Source: Cubamyces lactineus (Eukaryota > Basidiomycota > Agaricomycetes > Polyporales > Polyporaceae). Taken from it: a stretch of DNA of 64,000 bases. Within the stretch, counting starts at the first letter, position 1; the number at the start of each line of letters is the position of its first letter. The stretch is taken from contig JACDTU010000027.1 of NCBI GenBank assembly GCA_022376465.1, positions 62,001 to 126,000 of the forward strand, in the 5' to 3' direction. This document shows positions 35,101-45,608 of the stretch, piece after piece. The position numbers were made by a program, and so were the translations under genes. A model generated the notes under the pieces. That model searched no databases and had not been told where the DNA came from. It worked only from the letters and a program-made list of their open reading frames with translations.

Positions 35101-35917
35101 CGCAGCGTGCGCCTCTGTGACCGAGCTGGACGATCATTCCAAGCTCGCGCAGAGAACGGCGTGCAAAACGCCCAGATGGGAGCCATTCCTGTCAAGAGTC
35201 AGCATGTTTAGGATCGTCGAGATGGACTGACTCACCTCTATACGATGCAAAATCAGCCCTCGATCCCCATGTCGCTCCTTAATGCAAGGGCCACAATATA
35301 TATGGCGCCCACGACAATCCTTGCACCTGAATGACCCGCTGTGCACCTTACAATGATTGCAGAAGACGATCTCATTGTCCAGAGGCTCCTCTGCACCTTC
35401 GTACCGCAAGAGCTCGTCAAGGAATGCAGATAGAAAAGGTCTGGCATCACGGATACGATCCTATTCGAGTCCTCAGTTGGTAAACGGTGTCCGTAGTCTC
35501 TATTCGAAGACTTACGGCTGCTCGAGCATCTCGTTTCACCCGCGGTTTCTTCAAATTGGAGATATGCGCGTTTACTCCTGCGACGTCTGCTTCGAGATCG
35601 GTAGAGCCTTTGTCAATGGGGAGTGCGGGGCTTTCGAGGGTGCTATTGTGCTCTGCGGGAGGATTCCCGTCGTCGTCATCAAGGCAAAAAATGTCTTCTG
35701 GACGGAGCGCGACAACTTTGGTTTTCTGGCGAGTACCAAGGCGACCTCTCGAATGAGAGACCAGCGACACACTGCGGACTGTTCGACTTTGAGAGGGTTC
35801 TGCAGCCGAATCGTCCGCTTGTTCTATCCTAACCGTCTTGAAGCGCCCCTTCTTCTTTGACGCGCCATGCTTAGACGAGGTGGGTGAACGAGAGCGTTTG
35901 TGTTGCCCGTGAGGCAT
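32179..35917 (-). CDS. KDZ transposase (KDZ3)
   Basis: Start at ATG 35,917 (MPHGQHKRSRSPTSSKHG); stop at 32,179. Exon order follows the KDZ1 enzyme: a basic N-terminus, the CxC2-like cluster CNHCKVHSGSFRCKDCRGRH with CGPC and HGDRG, then LREGWFPATTSRPATVF, CPACPHPGKNLPDNW, LMLDANFRVKCKDRG (first Asp), LSYDIACQW (second Asp) and TYGEGIEAQWSHLNP (Glu). A long Arg/Glu-rich C-terminus of about 335 codons ends in an acidic tail. At least nine introns, including one between 33,450 and 33,515. No stop or missing catalytic residue was seen, so the enzyme could be active. The gene ends about 220 bp from the subterminal array. Confidence 0.9.
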
Positions 35918-37402
35918 TAGAACAGGTGTATGGCATACAGTAGTGTGGAGACACAGAGTTGAGGGTGAGAGTCGCAACTGGCCATGGACTTTGGCGTGGG
36001 ACTACAAACTCTGTCTTTGGCGCTTGATCCGTAGGCTCAATCTCTTCTTGTCCGAAGTCTAAGGCAGCTAAACTCATCTCGAGTTCTCGCACCTAGACTC
36101 CGCACGCTCTTTGTTTACCATAATGCACCAACAGATTTCCTCTGAATACCAGCGATCTGCGCATACAACTCTTACATAACTACACCCAGAACCCGAGCGT
36201 CCCAATTACGGGCTGACCTTGCATGCATTTGAACAGTCTCCTGAAGAGCTCCACACGCCGAGAAAATAGTGTTCACCACGATTATGACAAGGATCCATGC
36301 GGGTTGCAGTCCATGGTCGCTATTCTCGAAGGCCGGCGATCGAGCTTTCCCTCGCGGGTAGACTGACACTTCCGAGGTGGCCGTGGTGCTGTCCAGTCTG
36401 CAGCGCGTGCATCTTACCTCTGAAGCCCCCTTCCTCCTTGTCCTCCGAGCCCGTCGCCCACGCCGTACTTCCAGGAAGTCTGGATCATGCATTGAGCTCT
36501 TCTATTTCGCAGCAAAGCTAGAGTTCATCCTTCATCTCAAGCTTTACTACATGGAAGTTGTCGTCAATCTGTTATATTTCCGAGCAGTCCGGAAGGCGTG
36601 CATCGAGCGTTCTGTCTCTACTCAGCGGCTAGACAGACACAGCGCACAAGCTGATTGTGCTCCGCAAGTAATATGCGCAGGCGCACATTCGGTTTGGATA
36701 CTAGACCAGGCTAGACTAAGAGATCTCCGTGCCTCATCAATGCCGGTGTATAACGAGTACTTGACCACTGTTATATTCATGAATGAATTCGAGGAGTATA
36801 CTACATGACGAGTCCCGCTGCCTACGACAGAATCCGACGGAAGATCTGTAGAGGACAGTCACTTGCCGCTGGCCGCTCTCCAGAAAAACGGAATGAATCT
36901 GTGCGCGGGAGGGAGTCCAAAGTTTATACTGGGCTATGAGGGGATGGGCGTGAGGTGAACGAGCAGGAACAATGGTGGGTCAGTGGGGAGGATGTGCCGG
37001 CGTCGGAGTCGGCCGTCACAATTCGTCACAAGTGCTCAATGAACTTTGATGGGGAGGCTCACCGTCTGGCCGTCGGAACTGGGGGACCAGCACGGTCATG
37101 CCTGGGGGATTGGAATTCCCCTGGGCAAGCATTGCGCAACATCCTGGGCAAAACGGTCAACAGAGTGGGGTGGGTCAGGTATGCAGCGCTTACCTTGCAA
37201 CGGGCGGGCATGGTCGCAGGAGCAGTGCTTTGGGTAGTTGGGGCTCGCGGCTGGCTTGGCTGTTTGTTGCAACAAATGTAAATTAGCATCATCACGGCGT
37301 TGATCACTCCTCCGAGTCCCGACTTACTCCTCTCTTGCTACCTCATCACCTAGTCACTCTCCTCCTCCCCGTCCAGCACGTCGCCTTGCCTGCTCTTGCC
37401 TC
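35918..37402. other. Divergent intergenic region of KDZ3, no gene seen
   Basis: About 1.5 kb between the start codons of transposase and partner. No convincing coding frame. The right end is pyrimidine-rich (CTCTCCTCCTCCCCGTCCAG at 37,356-37,375) just before the partner ATG. It should contain both promoters. Confidence 0.5.
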
Positions 37403-39920
37403 ATGCCTGGCCCTACGAATCCAGCGACTACATGGACCACGCAAGAACAGCGCGAGTGGTTGCAGGCACGCCTTCCAGCATTCCGCGAGGCACGGGCGAA
37501 AGGAAAGGCGTCCGCATGGTTCTCCGCAACCTATGAGGAGTGGTTCGAGGCTTTCCCGCTCGACCCCGTGACAGAGGAAGAACTTCGGAAGGCAGACAAC
37601 GACCAGGAAAAAGCGAAAGACACGAAGGCAAAGGATCGACAGAATGTAAGTGAAACATCATCTAAGGGAATGTGTGCTGACTTCCCCTAATAGCAAGTGT
37701 ATTGGTGGTTCTACAACCGTCGCTCAAGCGAGACGACGGGCAAACGGGTGGCAGAGGAAGATAGGAAGAACACCGTTGACCTCATGAAGAACGCCAGACG
37801 ACAGATCTTACCTTACCAGGCGTATATGTCCCTTTACAACGACTCCATCGCTGCCGCCGCGCGTGAGGCATACAAGGAGTACCAGATGTCCGTTCCCGAA
37901 GAAGAACGGATGAAATGGTTAGCGTTCATGACTAAGATGGCCCGCGAGATGTACGAGAAGGAATCTGAAGAGGTGAAGGCTGAGGTTGAGAAGTACCGGG
38001 GAAAGCTCAGTGAGAACGGGTCGGCCCTAGTGCGCTTTGCGGATGCTTCAACTGGAACAGAGGACCCATCGCTATCTGTGGACGCCCATGAGATCCAGAA
38101 GTACGTAACACATCCCTCATATGACATACCTGTTGACTGAGATGTTGGCGGAAATGCCAGGGCGATTAATACTCTTCCACGTGCAATCAGCAATATGCTT
38201 GAGAATGTCGAACGACTCACCGGGTGGAAGGCTACCGTCTTCCTCGGTGGGCCCAATCCCGAGGACGGCATGATAACAACTTATATGTACGTTAGCATTA
38301 CCATGGATTACGCAAGTTAGGTACTCACATCAACGCCAGAGCTCACCGAGGACAGACAGCGACCGCTCATAATACGTTTCCCAAGAGCACGGCCCAGTGG
38401 GAAGCAATCGAGAACGCCTGGGAGAGGTTTGTAGCTGCTTGTTATAGTGAGTGGTACATGCTGCAAAGAAGTAAGCGGTTACATTGATGTTAGTGCAGAC
38501 CCGTCTGTCTTGTCGAAGCTACACGATGCGTACCTGGCATACAATAACGACGACTTTGAGGCGGACACAAACTTGAAGGTAGGGGACTGCGCCGGACAGT
38601 CATTCTTGTACTTGGCTGAACAATTCCTCTAGACTCCACTCGCTACCGAGCAGTCTGAGAAAAGCGCGAAGCAGAAGAAGAAAGGCAAAGAGGCTTCAAA
38701 GCAGAGCCCAGTCTCCGACGGAGAGAGCGTGGACTTCGAGACCGCTAGGGTGGCGAACATAGCTAGGAACAGAGCGTTGTGGCTTGAAATCAACGAGCGC
38801 TCCGATAAGCTCAAGCAGCCGCCTGGATCGCGTAATGTGCGCTCGACGTCTCTCTCTGGAGCCTCGACTCCTCTCGCGAGCGCCGCCACAATCAGCCCTG
38901 TTACACACCAGTCGGCTACGACCACGAAGGACACCACCTTGGGCTTGACTACCCGATCGCGTGTGCAGGTGAGTACATCGTTCACCGAAAGGATTCACAA
39001 GACATCTGTGCTTACGGCCATTCAGGCTGCGACGCTTCAGCCACACGAGTCTTCGGCGGCCACTCAGTCTACGGAGCCTGGAGCGTCGGCTACTACGAGC
39101 CCCTCCTCTTCCAATGGGTCCGACAACTCTCCCAGCGGGAGTCTTCCAACTGTAGATTCCCCTAGCAGACCAGAGGAACGTCCGCCCGAGTCACCTCTGC
39201 TAGAGCAGGGTGAAGCTGGGGACAAGGACACTGGCAACTTGAACACGGCGCACGAACTTCCAACTGCAACGATCTGGTTTGAGGCCCCTGCTGGGCTGCC
39301 GCAGTGGATCAATGACGCTATGGACTGCTTCAAGACACTCGACGCTAAATTGTATCCCGGGTGGTCACGCGTGGTAGAAGCTTGGGTAAACTTTGAGAAG
39401 TCTGGGACGTTCGACAATAAGGTGAGTGTTGTTCATCTCCTTCGCACTATGATTCACTGATTAGATTGTATAGTTGCGACTCCCCTGTAAGCACCGGCCT
39501 GAAGAAATCAAACATTGGATCAGCCGGGGAAGACGCTACGACCGCCTGCCAATCGTCAAAAGTACGGCCCAGTACGCAAGCGCGTGGAAGGCATGGTGGA
39601 TCAGTATGCAGCCCCTGTGTCGGATGCCTGAGGGTGGAGCAGCCTGGCCTCCCCGCTCGATCACGCCGAAGGCTGCCGGCCAGTGGGATTCCCTGCGTGT
39701 GGGAGGAACTAACGGCATCTTCATCGTCGTGGTGTCTCTGGCCATCTGGTTGGCGGCTGAGAGTGCAGAGATCGAGCGCAGCGACGATTTGACAGGGGCG
39801 ATTGAGGACGTTGAGTGGGTGTTCGGCATGCTAACTACCACGCGCTCGGGCACTAAGCGTGCGGTAGCGCGCGATCTTGGGCCGACCTCCAAGAAGCGGA
39901 AGACGGGATCCTCTGCCTGA
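37403..39920 (+). CDS. KDZ3 partner protein, unknown function
   Basis: Starts MPGPTNPATTWTTQEQREWL. Exon 2 (from about 37,693) begins QVYWWFYNRRSSETTGKRVA and continues with helical charged sequence to ESEEVKAEVEKYRGKL. The next exon has ERLTGWKATVFLGGPNPEDG, then short exons and a long Ser/Thr/Pro-rich middle (38,632-39,421). A conserved-looking end follows from 39,475: LRLPCKHRPEEIKHWISRGR, WKAWWISMQP and GQWDSLRVGGTNGIF, with the basic tail TSKKRKTGSSA. From memory, this RP-x-W, WWxSLxP and GxNG pattern is common in uncharacterised repeated proteins of Agaricomycetes. About 700 residues; seven or so introns; no stops. The WWFYNRR motif and basic tail suggest a nuclear DNA-binding role, perhaps in end recognition with the transposase it faces. 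Confidence 0.75.
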
Positions 39921-40319
39921 GCGGTAGACTTCATAGATACATCTAGTACGTTCATCCTCATAATCTTTCATCTACTTCACTATAGTTACGGGCCTCCGGA
40001 GAGGGGCACCCGCCTATTTCTTCTACTTACGGTACAACTTTACTTACCTCCGCTATTTTCGAATGTTCTCAATGTCGTTTGGTTTCCGTAATGCCCCGTG
40101 ATCCTGTTCTCTCACTGCTCCGCCACCCATTGTCTCTGCGTACATAGTCCAAGTTTTCAGACATTGCAAGCGTAATGCGACAATCATATTTGCCTTGCTC
40201 CCATATCCTTTATATGCCATTCCGGATGAATCTAAGCGAGACTATGCAACTCGTCTCGCTCACCTGACTGCGCCTTTCGACGATCACGTGAGGATGCTAC
40301 GACTTTCAGGACAATACCT
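39921..40319. other. KDZ3 spacer between partner gene and right array
   Basis: No gene seen. AT-richer sequence that probably holds the 3' untranslated region of the partner gene. Confidence 0.4.
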
Positions 40320-41972
40320 ACAAGACGTTGGGCAAGGCGCTACAACGTACTGAGTCTCACTCACATTGCCCAGGACAACACTTGCAAGACTCTGCGGAAC
40401 GCATGACAAGGCCTTTCGCCTTGTTGCACTAATCAGCGTGGTAATTACAAGCGTCTACAAAAGGTTTACAAGGCCTTCTGTGAGCCAATATAAGCACTGA
40501 GACAACATCAACAAGACCACGGTGACCGCCCGTGAGGCAATACAAACCCTACAGAACCGGAGAACCCACGCTACAACATCCCAGGAGCGGATGCCATGAA
40601 GCTACAAACACTGTGACGCCTACAAGGCTGCACACGAGGCGCTACAAGGCCCCTCGCGCGAGGCACTACAAGATCTCGTGCGACACCTACAAGACCTCAC
40701 GCCATATATACAAAGCCGCCTCAATCACGCTACAAAGCACTGGACCACATGCCGCTGAGTACCAGGCACCCACAATATTCTGAATGGGGCCATGCAAAGG
40801 CTCACGCGAGGCGCTACAAGATCCCGGACGACGCCTACAGGACCCGCGCAAGGGGCTACAAGGCCTCGCGCCGCGCCTACAAACTCACACGAACGGCCCT
40901 ACAACACCCAGGGCAGCGCCTACAAGACGTCCGGGGGCGCTTTACAAAGGCTCGGACGACGCCTACAAACCCCAGGGCGACACCCACAAGACCGCGCGCG
41001 ACACACTACAAGACCGCGCGCGACACCTACAAGAGGTCGCATAACGTCCTACAAGACCGCGCGCCGTACCTACAAGGCACTGCGCGAGGCGCTACAATAC
41101 CCCAGACGACGCTTACAAGACCCGCGCAAGGGGCTACAAGGCCTCGCGCCGCGCCTACAAACTCGCACGAACGGCCCTACAACACCCAGGGCAGCGCCTA
41201 CAAGACGTCCAGGGGCGCTTTACAAAGGCTCGGACGACGCCTACAAGCCCCAGGACGACACCTACAAGACCGCGTGCGACGCACTACAAGACCGTGCACG
41301 ACACCTACAAGACCGCGCGCGACACACTACAAGACCGCGCGCGACACCTACAAGCCGTCGCATAACGTCCTACAAGACCGCGCGCCGTACCTACAAGGCA
41401 CTGCGCGAGGCTCTACAATACCCCAGACGACGCTTACAAGACCCGCGCAAGGGGCTACAAGGCCTCGCGCCGCGCCTACAAACTCGCACGAATGGCCCTA
41501 CAACACCCAGGGCAGCGCCTACAAGACGTCCAGGGACGCTTTACAAAGGCTCGGACGACGCCTACAAGCCCCAGGACGACACCTACAAGACCGCGCGCGA
41601 CGCACTACAAGACCGCGCGCGACACCTACAAGCCATTGCATAACGTCCTACAAGAACGCGCGCGACGCCTACAAGTCGCGTCGACTGCCTTACAAACACT
41701 GGGACAAGAACTACAAGGTACCACGCGAGGCGCTACAAGATCCCGGACGACGCTTACAAGACCGCGTACAAGGTGCTACAAGCACTCATGTGCAATCTAC
41801 AATAGGTCTGGACAGCTAGCTACAACCAGCCTACAGGAGCCCCAACAACCGCGGGCTGTATATTACAAGCCTTGTAACTAGTTTGTATTGTAGCTCTTAG
41901 GGCCCCGCAAATGCCACAAAGAAAATAGCACTTAGTGGGTAAATTGTACTACAATCATGGAAGCCACATGTG
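40320..41972. repeat. KDZ3 right terminal inverted repeat and subterminal array
   Basis: Inverted counterpart of the left array, with units such as GACGCCTACAAGACCGCGCG, and the same terminus. The block-by-block mirror holds from 41,972 inward to about 40,790; further in, units are more diverged. The arrays create a spurious open frame of 356 codons. Confidence 0.9.
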
Positions 41973-44084
41973 TCGAATGATGCCAAGTAGTTCTCGGTCA
42001 TAGATTTCGTAGTTCCGTTCCGCTTCGGTGAATCCTTCGGATAGATACGCGCACGGGTGCAGGTCGCCGTTGGCATCTCGTTGCCGGAGTACTGCCCCTG
42101 TGGCCCATTGCGAAGCGTCGGATTTGACAACAAAGGGTTTGCTAACGTCGGGCATTTGCAGCACGGGGGCTGTCGCGAATCGTTGCTTCAGCATGTCGAA
42201 GGCCTTCTGGCATTCCGTTGTCCATTCCCATTTGGCGTCTTTCTTGGTGAGCGCGTTGAGCGGTCGCGCGATCTCCGAGAAGTGGTCGATGAATCGTCGG
42301 TAAAAGTTGCCGAATCCAAGGAATGATCGAACGTCCTTGACGGTTGTCGGTTCTGGCCAGTCGAGTATTCCCTTTATCTTGATAGGGTCCATGGAGATCC
42401 GGTTCTCGCTGATGATCATTCCAAGATACTCCACTTCTGGTGCGTCGAATATGCACTTCTCTAGCTTGAGGTAGAGGTCGTGTTCTTTGAGTCGTTCCAG
42501 GACACGTAAGGTCCTTCTTCGGTGTTCGTCCAGGTCTGCCGAAAAGATCAGTATGTCGTCCATGTAAATCACTACCCATCCTTCGTCGATCATGTCTGCG
42601 AAGATCGCGTTCATCATAGCTTGGAAAGCCGAGGGGGAGTTCTGCAGTCCAAAGAACATGACCATTGGTTCGTATAGCCCTTTGCTGGTTCTGAAGGCGG
42701 CCTTCCATTGATCACCGTCCTTGATACGGACGTTGTGGTATCCTGATCGGAGATCCAGTTTGGAGAAAACCTTCGCTCCGCGCAGCTTGTCGACCAATTC
42801 CGATATGAGCGGTAGTGGGTACTTGTTGGGGACGGTTCCTTCGTTGAGGTATCGATAATCTTGGCAGGGTCGTAGTGTTCCGTCCTTCTTGCCAACGAAG
42901 AAGAATGGGGATGCCATCGGCGAGTTCGAGGGTCAGATATAGCCTTTTCGTAGGTTCTCCCGGATGAATTCTTCCTCGGCTTCGAGTTCCTTGGGCGTGA
43001 GTTGATATCGCTTGAAGTCCTTCGGGGTAAAGCCTTCCTTGAGTTCAATGGCCAGGTCCCAGGGTCGTGATGGTGGGAATCGTTCAGATGCCTTCTTTTC
43101 AAAGATGGCGGCATATCCTCGGTACGGTTCGGGGAGCATCTCTTCGAAAGTCTTCTTCTCTTCCTGTGCTTGGTGCTGTTGTGCGAGTGCCATTGCGGGG
43201 TTGACCTTTGCTCGGATCCAGACGTTGGCTGCAATTGCAAATCGAAGTCCTTGTGGGGCTCGTCGGATTCTTCCGATGGTGGGTCCGGGTCCAATCTTCG
43301 TGGGTTCGTAGTCGTGTTCCGTGGTGAGGGGGGATCCGGGTCGAGGCATATCTCCGTGCCATTCTGTCGCATGCGATGCTATCATGGCTTCGTGTTCTCC
43401 GCGAAGATAAGCTATCAGCAGATCTTGGTCGTTGGGTTCTTCTTCCGGGTGCACGTCGGAGAGGGTAACTCGTTCGATGTTCTCGTAGATTGGTTCTTGG
43501 GTCGATGCTTCCTCGGTCGCGTCTTCGTCTTCTTCATCTGTTTCTTCGTCCGGTTCTTCTTCAACTGGCTTGGGTCTTCCGGTGAAGGGGTCTTGATCTG
43601 GGAACCACATTGCACGCAGATGTTCCACAATTGTTCGGTTCACCCGGGCGGGGTCGATATCGAGGGTCCCTTTCGTGAAGTCGATGTTGGCATTGACGCA
43701 CTGCAGCCATGGCAGGCCCAGGATGATTGGTTCCTTTCCTAGCGACGTAATCAGCAACCGCACAATGTGTCGGTGGCGCCCAGCTTCAATTTCAAGGACT
43801 GCGCATTTCTTGATATCGCCTGCTTCATTCCTGGTTCCGTCAGCGTTGTATACTCGGATCGGGGCTTTCAGCGATTTGAGCGGGAAGTTGTGCTCTTTCG
43901 CAAACCTGTGGTCCATGAATACTTCTCCCGCTCCCGTGTCGATGAGGGCTTTCGTTTCGACGCTTAGGTCCGCGTGGATAGATAACGGAATTCTCATAGA
44001 CTGTCGAGAAGTCTGCGCTACTATTACACGGCGGACCTTAGTACGCGGTCGTGACGTCGAGACACGCCGGTTCTTCAAAAACCC
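41973..44084 (-). pseudogene. Gy1 pol, proximal part: protease, RT, start of RNase H
   Basis: The pol frame opens at the frameshift site with KNRRVSTSRPRTKVRR. The protease motif ALIDTGAGEVFMD follows, then an acidic linker and the start of reverse transcriptase. A TGA at 42,933-42,935 breaks [15 protein letters not shown]; Gy2 has Arg at the same place (EKGYIRKSKSPLASPF). RT continues with [20 protein letters not shown], the catalytic YMDD in [21 protein letters not shown] and the RNase H Asp in [14 protein letters not shown]. It ends at the KDZ3 junction after DRELLGII. Confidence 0.9.
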
Positions 44085-45076
44085 TCGTTGGAGAAGCTTG
44101 CGAGGATTTCCTTCGCGTCTTGGTCTTCTTCTAGCCCCTTCAGAGTGGTACGGATCCTTGCTGCGATAAGCTGCTTCTTGTCAGCTGCTTGGCCGTCGAT
44201 GGATTTGATGTCTTCATCATCGTCGCTCTCGTCTTCTTCGACCTCGGTGATGCGGGCCTTGGCAGCTGGCTTCGTCTTCTTACGGTCATTGGTTCTTCTG
44301 TTGGGGCACTGCCGCGCTAGATGCCCTATCTGGTGGCAATTGAAGCATCGTCCTTCTCGGTAGTGCTTCTCACGTTCTTCGGTCGTCATCTTGTCGACAT
44401 CCATGGCGTCAGGGTCGCGTTCTTGCGGTCGGGGTCTGTACGGCTTGTACGTAGGTCGGAAGGTCGAGGTCTTCCCGTCGTATGCTCTTCCCAGGTGATA
44501 CTGCTGTTCGAGAGTGGAGGCTCGGAGGTAGAGTTCGCTGGTGTCCTTCGGTAGGGGGTACATCCCGAAGATCTTCTCTCGAAGGGGACGGTTGAGTCCA
44601 GCATAGAAGAAGTCGGCAATGACTTCGAACTCTGTGATTCCGCATCGCGAGATGATCGACTTGAACTCGGCGATGTAGTCTTCGACTTTTTTGCTTCCTT
44701 GCTTCAGGTTTCGCAGCAGCACACGGGCGCTGGCCTTCTGGTCGATGTCGTCGAATGCTTCCAGTAGTTGCTTCTTGAAGTCGTCCCATGTTCCGTAGTT
44801 GGGTTCAATACGTTCTTTGCCTGGTCTTCGGTTCTTGTTCTGGTCGGCTGCCTGCCGTTCTACGTCTTCAATGAAGGTGCGGGCCCAGGTTCCGGCGGTG
44901 CCTCCGTTCATCAGCATAAGGCAGAAGACGATCTTCATTTCGTCGGTGGCGTAGGTCTTCTTGTTCATCGTGAGGTAGAGGGAGCATTTCTGCAGCCACT
45001 CCACTACTTCGCCCCGCTTCCCTGAGAACTCTGGGGGCATCTTGAGCTTGATCTCGTTCGTCTTTTCTTCAGCCAT
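44075..45076 (-). CDS. Gy1 gag
   Basis: First ATG at 45,076 (MAEEKTNEIKLKMPPEFSGK). Capsid-like segment with YGTWDDFKKQLLEAF and YIAEFKSIISRCGI, as in Ty3/gypsy retrotransposon gag proteins, then a linker and one CCHC zinc knuckle (CFNCHQIGHLARQC), and an acidic end with DDEDIKSIDGQAADKK. 333 codons. The frame stays open a further 177 codons upstream of this ATG, so the real product may be longer; see the leader entry. Confidence 0.9.
   Translation of the reverse strand: MAEEKTNEIKLKMPPEFSGKRGEVVEWLQKCSLYLTMNKKTYATDEMKIVFCLMLMNGGTAGTWARTFIEDVERQAADQNKNRRPGKERIEPNYGTWDDFKKQLLEAFDDIDQKASARVLLRNLKQGSKKVEDYIAEFKSIISRCGITEFEVIADFFYAGLNRPLREKIFGMYPLPKDTSELYLRASTLEQQYHLGRAYDGKTSTFRPTYKPYRPRPQERDPDAMDVDKMTTEEREKHYREGRCFNCHQIGHLARQCPNRRTNDRKKTKPAAKARITEVEEDESDDDEDIKSIDGQAADKKQLIAARIRTTLKGLEEDQDAKEILASFSNEGF
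44078..44084 (-). promoter_or_regulatory. Candidate -1 ribosomal frameshift site, Gy1 gag-pol
   Basis: The minus strand reads G GGT TTT TGA in the gag frame: the heptamer GGGTTTT of the X XXY YYZ type, with the gag stop (44,075-44,077) as the next codon. Slipping back one base gives GGG TTT TTG AAG and enters the pol frame directly. Gy2 has the same arrangement. Any downstream RNA structure was not determined. Confidence 0.7.
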
Positions 45077-45606
45077 TGTGGCTTCGGTTCGGCCTTCAGG
45101 TTCGTTCGCAGCTTGGTTCGATTCTTCTTGAGGGGTCTTCCCTACGGGTTCTGGTGCGGCTTCGCTTCCCTCCAGGTCGTGGTCGTTGTTTGAAGTTCTT
45201 GTAGCGTTCTCGCTTTCTGGTTCACTCTCCTCAAGTATCTCCGCTTGAGCTGGTCTGGGAGTAGTGAAGTCTACCGGGGAAGGTTGTTCTGGTTCTGTTC
45301 TCGGTTCCGGGGTGGCCGCTGGTTCCTCTGGAAGTTCGTCTCCAAGTGATATTTCGCGGTAACGTCTTCGGTAGTCGGGGTCGATGTCAAGGCAGTTCCG
45401 CCAGGTCAGAGGGACTTCAGTGAAGTGCCAGGACTTGTTCTTCCAGAAGACTTGTTGCCCTTCGTAGTAGACTAGCTTGGCTTCCTTGTCAACCGCAAAT
45501 TCTTTCGGTATCGACGCCGTGTTGTTCGGTTCGGGGCCGCTCTGTCTTGAGCGGGTGTCGTGTGTCGAGATCTGGGTAGATCGACGGGTTCTGGTGAGCT
45601 CGACCT
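45077..45606 (-). other. Gy1 AUG-free leader with open frame joined to gag
   Basis: From the primer site to the gag ATG there is no ATG in any frame on the sense strand. The gag frame itself stays open for about 177 codons here (back to a TAG at the primer site) and encodes coding-like sequence such as KLVYYEGQQVFWKNKSWHF and IDPDYRRRYREISLGDELPE. Either an N-terminal gag extension is made from a non-AUG start or the frame is kept open for another reason. Confidence 0.6.
45597..45606 (-). promoter_or_regulatory. Gy1 primer binding site, probably self-priming
   Basis: Two bases inside the 5' LTR, the sense strand reads AGGTCGAGCT. It is the exact complement of AGCTCGACCT inside the LTR (45,720-45,729), which lies 33 bases after a TATA-like TATTTAAG (45,755-45,762), where the RNA should start. 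This is the layout of Tf1-type self-primed elements. Confidence 0.65.
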
Positions 45607-45608
45607 AA

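Larger units (their letters stand above)
30007..41972. mobile_element. KDZ3: complete KDZ transposon with about 1.65-kb inverted repeats
   Basis: 11,966 bp. Both ends begin CACATGTGGCTTCCATGATT in inverted orientation. The 7-bp direct repeat TCGAATG flanks it at 30,000-30,006 and 41,973-41,979. The terminal inverted repeats mirror each other about 35,989.5 and consist largely of short tandem units containing CTTGTAGG. Inside are a minus-strand transposase and a plus-strand partner gene, head to head. Taking out the element with one TCGAATG restores the Gy1 RNase H frame across the junction (GIIRALKAW), which fixes the boundaries. Confidence 0.93.

Noticed and set aside
37403..39920. TET/JBP dioxygenase as a KDZ companion
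   Set aside because: No HxD iron-binding motif or matching fold signature was found in the partner genes.
40749..41819. Arg/Thr/Pro-rich protein of 356 residues in the KDZ3 right end
   Set aside because: It is read through the CTACAAG subterminal array, and its mirror image occurs at the other end of the element.
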